From assembly GCA_902362925.1 (NCBI GenBank), contig CABIYL010000009.1: 64,000 nt of DNA, one strand, 5' to 3'. This DNA comes from Pseudoflavonifractor sp902362925. Lineage in GTDB: Bacteria; Bacillota; Clostridia; Oscillospirales; Oscillospiraceae. Below the pieces are notes generated by a model that was not told the DNA's origin, made no database searches, and saw only the letters and a list, made by a program, of their open reading frames with translations. This document shows positions 60,217 to 64,000 of this stretch, in pieces (position 1 is the first letter of the stretch; each line of letters begins with the position of its first letter). A program made the position numbers and the translations under genes.

Positions 60217-60349
60217 TCTCGGTTCCTCCATTCTCTGTATATGGTGAAGCTATCCAGAGGGAGGCTCCGGCGCTTCAGGCAGGCCGGAACAATCCGCTCT
60301 GTCTATGCGCGGGACGGGGAATGGGTTTCTTTCCTAGCTGAGGGGCTTC

Positions 60350-61768
60350 TCAGCCGCACAGCTCGGCGATGGCCTGGGCGAAGATCTTGCAGGAGAGCAC
60401 CAGGTCGGCCACGGGAATGCGCTCGTTGGGGCCGTGCATCCGGGGATCGGAGCCGGGCAGCTCACAGCCGAAGGCTACGCCGCCGGGGATGTCGTGGACG
60501 TAGGTGCCGCCGCCGATGGCCAGGGGCTTGGCGTCCTTCACGCCGGTGTAGTTCTCATAGCAGGTGAGCAGGGTGCGGACAAAGGGGGAGTTGGCGTCGG
60601 TGTGGTGGACGGTGGTCATGTCCCCGTCGCCGGTGACAGCGATGCCGTGGGCGGCAAAGGAGGCCTCGCAGACCTTCTTGCAGTTGTCCTCGTTGGCGCA
60701 GATGGGGAAACGCACGTCAAACTTGGCGCTGAAGCCGGTCTCGTCCAGGGTCATGAGGGCCAGGTTCAGGGTCAGGGGGCCGGACAGCTCATCCTCCTGG
60801 GCGATGCCCAGGGCCTTTCCTCTGGTGTCCCCATGGGGGAAGAGGGTGTGCATGGACTTGATGGCGGCGGTGCTGCCGCAGCCGGCCAGAGGCAGACGGT
60901 CCAGCAGGGTCAGCAGGGCGGTAATGGCGTTGTTGCCGCCGTCCGGGCTGGCGGCGTGGGCGTTCTTGCCCGCGCAGTGAACATGGACGCCGCCGTCGGT
61001 CTCCTCCACGGTAAAAGCAGCGCCGGTCTCCTCGGCGGTCTGACGGGCAGCGGCCTCCACGTCGGCGGCGGACACGCCCGCCACCACGGCCTCGGCCTCC
61101 GGGGGCACCACGTTGGTGCGGAAGCCGCCCTTCAGGCCGGTCACACGGGGCAGAACCTCCGCCTTGTCCCAGGTGCTGCCGAAGTCGGGGTGATAGTGGC
61201 CCTTCTCGATGTTGATAACGGGGAAATCAGCGTCGGGAGAGAAGGTGTACTTGGCGTAGGGCTCGGTGGCGTAGTAGTGGGCGATGTCCTCGGAACCGGA
61301 CTCCTCGTCGGTGCCCAGAATCATGCGGGCGGAGTGGTTCAGGGGAATGCCCAGGTCCTTCACGCACTTCATGGCAAAGAGAGCCGCCACAGCGGGGCCC
61401 TTGTCATCGGCCACGCCCCGGCCGTAGAGCACGCCGTCCTTCTCAACAGGGCCGTAGGGGTCGGTGTCCCAGCCCTTGCCCTCGCCCACCACGTCCATGT
61501 GGGCCAGGATGTGGAGAATGGTGTCCTTGTCGTTGAGCTCGGCGGTGCCCACGTAGCCGTCGTGGTTCTTGGTGGCAAAGCCCAACTCATCGCACAGCTT
61601 CAGGGCCTCGTCCAGAGCACGGGCGGGACCCTCGCCGAAGGGCATGCCCGGCTGGGCCTCTCCCCGCACGCTGCGGATGGACACCAGGCGGCACACCGCC
61701 GCCACCAACTCCCGCTGCTTGGCGGGATCGTCAAAATAGGCGCGAATCTGCTCCTCATATTTCATCAT
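60350..61768 (-). CDS. pepV: Sapep/PepV-type metal-dependent dipeptidase
   Basis: A cytoplasmic M20-family dipeptidase of 472 residues. Metal and catalytic motifs are HILAHMDVVGEGKGWDTDPY, ADDKGPAVAALFAMK and GTDEESGSEDIAHY; a histidine in the C-terminal VHDIPGGVAFG block completes the site. Members hydrolyse dipeptides with an N-terminal small or D-residue. The start MMKYEEQ has GGAGG seven bases upstream. It lies 39 bases after the regulator gene in one transcript, so the regulator may respond to amino acids or peptides. Confidence 0.92.
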   Translation of the reverse strand: MMKYEEQIRAYFDDPAKQRELVAAVCRLVSIRSVRGEAQPGMPFGEGPARALDEALKLCDELGFATKNHDGYVGTAELNDKDTILHILAHMDVVGEGKGWDTDPYGPVEKDGVLYGRGVADDKGPAVAALFAMKCVKDLGIPLNHSARMILGTDEESGSEDIAHYYATEPYAKYTFSPDADFPVINIEKGHYHPDFGSTWDKAEVLPRVTGLKGGFRTNVVPPEAEAVVAGVSAADVEAAARQTAEETGAAFTVEETDGGVHVHCAGKNAHAASPDGGNNAITALLTLLDRLPLAGCGSTAAIKSMHTLFPHGDTRGKALGIAQEDELSGPLTLNLALMTLDETGFSAKFDVRFPICANEDNCKKVCEASFAAHGIAVTGDGDMTTVHHTDANSPFVRTLLTCYENYTGVKDAKPLAIGGGTYVHDIPGGVAFGCELPGSDPRMHGPNERIPVADLVLSCKIFAQAIAELCG

Positions 61769-61807
61769 GGAAGTTCCTCCTTGTTTCCGGCCTGGCCGGG
61801 TATCAAT

Positions 61808-62449
61808 CTATTTCTCCTCTTCCTCGCCGCCGCCGGTCAGCTCACCCAAGTATTTGTACACCGTGTACCGGGACACCTGGAGTCGCCGGGCCACAAAGGG
61901 CACCGACTTGCGGAAGGAAAAGGCGTTTTTCTGGTCCAGAAGGGCAATAATCTTCATCCGGTCCTTTTTGGTCAGGGCGGACACCGGCTTGCCCACAACG
62001 CTGAGGCACTCGTCAAAGATGGCGGAGAGCTGGCTGTCCCCGCCCCGCCACATGGCGCTCTGGAGGTCGGCCTCGGCGCTCATCAGGTCCACCAGAATCC
62101 GGTTGGCGTACACCAGAGAGGTGTAATCAAAGTTGATGCCCAGGGCCAGATTGTACCCGTCCCCGATGAGGTGAAAGGTACTGCTCTTGATCTGCTGTCC
62201 GCTGGGGGTGGTGGCGTACAGGTTGACAAAGTCCGTCACCAGAGCCGTCTCATCCAGCGCCAGATCCGTGCCCAGGATATCCATGGTGGAGCCAACGGTC
62301 CGCCCGGAGATATGTCCGTTGTAGATGGACAAAATGGGGTGGGTGGGGTCCCCCATGTCGTGGACCAGGGTCTCGCAGGAGCCGCCGAACATCTCCGCAA
62401 TGCCCCGGGCGGTCCGATCCAAAAATTCAAATGCTTCTTCCCGCGTCAT
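61808..62449 (-). CDS. YheO-type transcriptional regulator (PAS-like plus HTH)
   Basis: A 213-residue regulator. Residues about 5-120 form a YheO/DauR-type PAS-like sensor domain (CETLVHDMGDPTHPILSIYNG). The C-terminal 60 residues form a helix-turn-helix domain (FVARRLQVSRYTVYKYL). DauR controls D-amino-acid catabolism in other bacteria; the ligand here is unknown. It has GGAGG seven bases upstream and a consensus promoter, and leads the operon with the dipeptidase gene. Confidence 0.88.
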   Translation of the reverse strand: MTREEAFEFLDRTARGIAEMFGGSCETLVHDMGDPTHPILSIYNGHISGRTVGSTMDILGTDLALDETALVTDFVNLYATTPSGQQIKSSTFHLIGDGYNLALGINFDYTSLVYANRILVDLMSAEADLQSAMWRGGDSQLSAIFDECLSVVGKPVSALTKKDRMKIIALLDQKNAFSFRKSVPFVARRLQVSRYTVYKYLGELTGGGEEEEK

Positions 62450-62516
62450 TGCGGTTCCTCCCTCCGGAGATTTGAGCAGCAGTCAGCCTGCCGCATTTTA
62501 TCGCTAAAGTATCAAT

Positions 62517-62545
62517 ATTGTACCTCCGGGGGGCGAAAATTGCAA
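62517..62545 (-). promoter_or_regulatory. Promoter of the regulator-dipeptidase operon
   Basis: TTGCAA (62545-62540) and TACAAT (62522-62517) with a 17-base spacer on the minus strand. The hexamers are the same as those before the flavin reductase gene. An imperfect inverted sequence, TGATACTTTAGCGATA, lies right after the -10 and could be an autoregulatory operator. Confidence 0.75.
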
Positions 62546-62603
62546 GGGATTTGGGGACCGTGCCTCCGTGCTTTATGTTTCGGGTGTTTTTGTGTCAAAA
62601 ACA

Positions 62604-62639
62604 GGCCTGGCGCCGCCGGAATTCAGGCAGCGCCAGGCC
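62604..62639 (-). terminator. Terminator of the polysaccharide deacetylase gene
   Basis: A 10-bp stem (GGCCTGGCGC with GCGCCAGGCC) lies 20 bases after the stop codon and is followed on the minus strand by TG and five U. Confidence 0.85.
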
Positions 62640-62658
62640 GGAAAAGGTTAGAATATGC

Positions 62659-63420
62659 TTACGGATAGGCGTTGGAGTAGCTTTTCCCCGCCTCCAGCTG
62701 GACATGCCGGGCGGCAAACAGCTCCTCTACGGTGACAAAGAGATAGCCCTGGGCGTGGAGCTGGTCCACAATCTGAAGGGCGGCGTCCACCGAGGCGGGG
62801 AAGATGTCGTGCATGAGGACAATGGCCCCGTCCCTGGCCTGGGCCGTCACTTCCGCCACCTCCCGGGGTGTGTTCTGGTCCCGCCAGTCCTCCGGGTCAA
62901 TGGACCAGATGATGATGGGGCACTCCGCCCACGCCTTCACCGACGGATCGGTCATGCCGTAGGGCGGCCGGAGGAGAAAATCCCGGTGCCCCAGAATCCC
63001 GGCCAGCAGGTCCCGGGTGCGGCCCACCTGGGCGTCAAAGTCCGTCCGGCTCAGGCCGGTGAGCTCCACATGGTCGTAGGTGTGGATACCCACCTGGTGC
63101 CCCTCCGCCTCCATGCGGCGGACAATGTCCTCATTGCCCTCCACCTGGGCGCCGATGAGGAAAAAGGTGGCGTGTACCCCCCGCTGGGCCAGCCCGTCCA
63201 GCAGGGCGGTGGTTGTGGAGCGGCGGGGTCCGTCGTCAAAGGTGAGGGCGATGAGCTTTTGCTCTCCGTCTTCGGACAGCACGGGCACCTGGGCGGTGCT
63301 CTCCGCCGTGACGGCGGCAGGCAAAGCGGCCCTCAGCGCAGCCCCCGCCGTAAGGGCCAGCGCCAGGACCGCCGCGCCGCTCAAAAGAGCAAATTTTCGT
63401 CTGTACTGCCTGTTTTCCAT
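62659..63420 (-). CDS. Polysaccharide deacetylase (NodB homology)
   Basis: A 253-residue exported or membrane-anchored carbohydrate esterase 4. The N-terminal hydrophobic segment (about 10-30) lacks a lipobox. NodB motifs are all present: LTFDDGPR, the metal-binding HTYDH, RPPYG, the DPEDW segment, and IVLMHDIF. It should deacetylate peptidoglycan or another surface glycan and resembles sporulation PdaA/PdaB proteins in size. The ribosome site lies inside a strong hairpin just ahead of the start codon. Confidence 0.93.
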   Translation of the reverse strand: MENRQYRRKFALLSGAAVLALALTAGAALRAALPAAVTAESTAQVPVLSEDGEQKLIALTFDDGPRRSTTTALLDGLAQRGVHATFFLIGAQVEGNEDIVRRMEAEGHQVGIHTYDHVELTGLSRTDFDAQVGRTRDLLAGILGHRDFLLRPPYGMTDPSVKAWAECPIIIWSIDPEDWRDQNTPREVAEVTAQARDGAIVLMHDIFPASVDAALQIVDQLHAQGYLFVTVEELFAARHVQLEAGKSYSNAYP

Positions 63421-63421
63421 C

Positions 63422-63470
63422 CCGTCCGCCGCCTTTCTGTCTGTTCAAAGACAGTATGTGCGGCGGACGG
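63422..63470 (-). promoter_or_regulatory. Hairpin covering the deacetylase ribosome site
   Basis: An 11-bp stem (63422-63432 with 63460-63470) and an inner CTGTCT/AGACAG helix end one base before the start codon. The purine-rich ribosome-binding sequence sits in the 3' arm. On the plus strand the same hairpin is followed by seven U, so a plus-strand terminator is the alternative. Confidence 0.5.
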
Positions 63471-63498
63471 CTTTTTTTGTGATGCAATTTTTTCTTGT

Positions 63499-64000
63499 TT
63501 ACTGTCCGTCCCTGGGGTCCGGGTCCCCCTCCAGAGAGAGGAAGTAGCGGTAGTAGGGCAGGAGGAAGCTGTACCCGTCCACCAGCACCTGGGGCAGCTC
63601 CGGCGTGAAGAGCACGCCGTCGTTGGGGCACTCCCGGGAGAGCACCAGCCCCTTCCGGTTGTACCAGGGGGTCAGCAGCGGGGTGGTCTGTCCCTTGGGG
63701 CGCTTGTATTCCTCCCCCTCCAGCACAAACTCCTCCTGCTTGTTGAAGGCCCTCACCAGCTTCTCAAAGGTCTTGGGGTCCCGGTCCAGCCGGGCACGGA
63801 ACTTGGCCATGGTCAGAGCGCCTGCGCACCAGTAGCCCAGGCCGTAGCTCCAGGACTCGGGCGCCAGCTCGAACCAGAACACCGGACGGCCTGTCCACTC
63901 CTCGCCGCCAGGCCGCTCCATGGACAGCCACAGGTGGTCCTTATAGGGTCCCCGGCCGTGGAGCCGCCGGGCATCCCGGTAGATGCGGGACACCTTGAGC
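63499..64000 (-). CDS. DUF2461-family protein, 5' end outside the window
   Basis: A partial gene. The visible 167 residues cover the C-terminal three quarters of a DUF2461 (TIGR02453) protein: VSRIYRDARRLHGRGPYKDH at the start of the seen part, then FWFELAPESWSYGLGYW and the C-terminal LLPYYRYFLSL. Family proteins are about 220 residues, so roughly 50 N-terminal residues lie beyond 64000. The GTG at 63993 is internal, not a start. Function is unknown in this family. Confidence 0.88.
   Translation of the reverse strand, partial: LKVSRIYRDARRLHGRGPYKDHLWLSMERPGGEEWTGRPVFWFELAPESWSYGLGYWCAGALTMAKFRARLDRDPKTFEKLVRAFNKQEEFVLEGEEYKRPKGQTTPLLTPWYNRKGLVLSRECPNDGVLFTPELPQVLVDGYSFLLPYYRYFLSLEGDPDPRDGQ

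Overview
The window comes from a GC-rich, endospore-forming Clostridia-type bacterium. SpoIIE, an alpha/beta SASP, HPr and a complete anaerobic (cbi) cobalamin pathway point towards Oscillospiraceae (Flavonifractor/Lawsonibacter/Pseudoflavonifractor-like). That placement is inference from gene content and base composition; no marker gene fixes the species.

Layout: (1) 1-2.7 kb: the 3' end of a group II intron inserted in a small repetitive ORF, then spoIIE. (2) 2.9-32.4 kb: almost 30 kb of minus-strand genes for corrinoid synthesis and uptake. Transcription starts at a promoter near 32.35 kb and passes a cobalamin riboswitch with a terminator. It then reads cbiD-F-G-H-J-ET-A, cobT-U-S, a short CobU homologue, cobC, cbiB, cobD, cbiP, cbiC and cbiK. 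A second cobalamin riboswitch precedes the cobalt transporter cbiMNQO, cbiL and the tetrapyrrole genes hemA, precorrin-2 dehydrogenase, hemC, cobA-hemD, hemB and hemL. A third riboswitch, with its own promoter and terminator, controls a BtuFCD-like importer plus a CGGC-domain protein. Together these cover glutamyl-tRNA to uroporphyrinogen III, precorrin-2, the ring methylations and amidations, and nucleotide-loop assembly, with cobalt and corrinoid uptake. No adenosyltransferase or lower-ligand (bluB/bza) gene is seen here.

(3) 32.5-34.9 kb: deoC, HPr, a PHP phosphatase and a SASP. (4) 35.2-41.7 kb: a type I-C CRISPR-Cas locus. The interference genes cas3-cas5c-cas8c(cas11c)-cas7c look intact, but the adaptation module is gone: cas4 is absent, and cas1 and cas2 survive only as about 350 bp of fused, frameshifted debris between cas7c and the leader. 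A seven-repeat array with decayed distal repeats follows.

(5) 41.8-50.8 kb: envelope functions. These are an LTA-synthase-like sulfatase, an acyltransferase-3, an MBOAT and SGNH pair, an SSB-like protein, a membrane-anchored flavodoxin, and an FMN/FAD extracellular reductase lipoprotein. (6) 51.0-59.5 kb: an unusual mosaic transporter. A HlyD-like adaptor and a MacB-like membrane protein are translationally coupled to MalF/MalG-type permeases and a UgpC-type ATPase. A divergent lipoprotein joins a long, possibly propeller-like N-terminal region to a family-1 solute-binding domain. (7) 59.5-64 kb: a lipoprotein, a PepV-type dipeptidase with a YheO-type regulator, a polysaccharide deacetylase, and a DUF2461 gene cut by the window end.

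The best candidates for something new are the mosaic transporter and the adaptation-less I-C locus.
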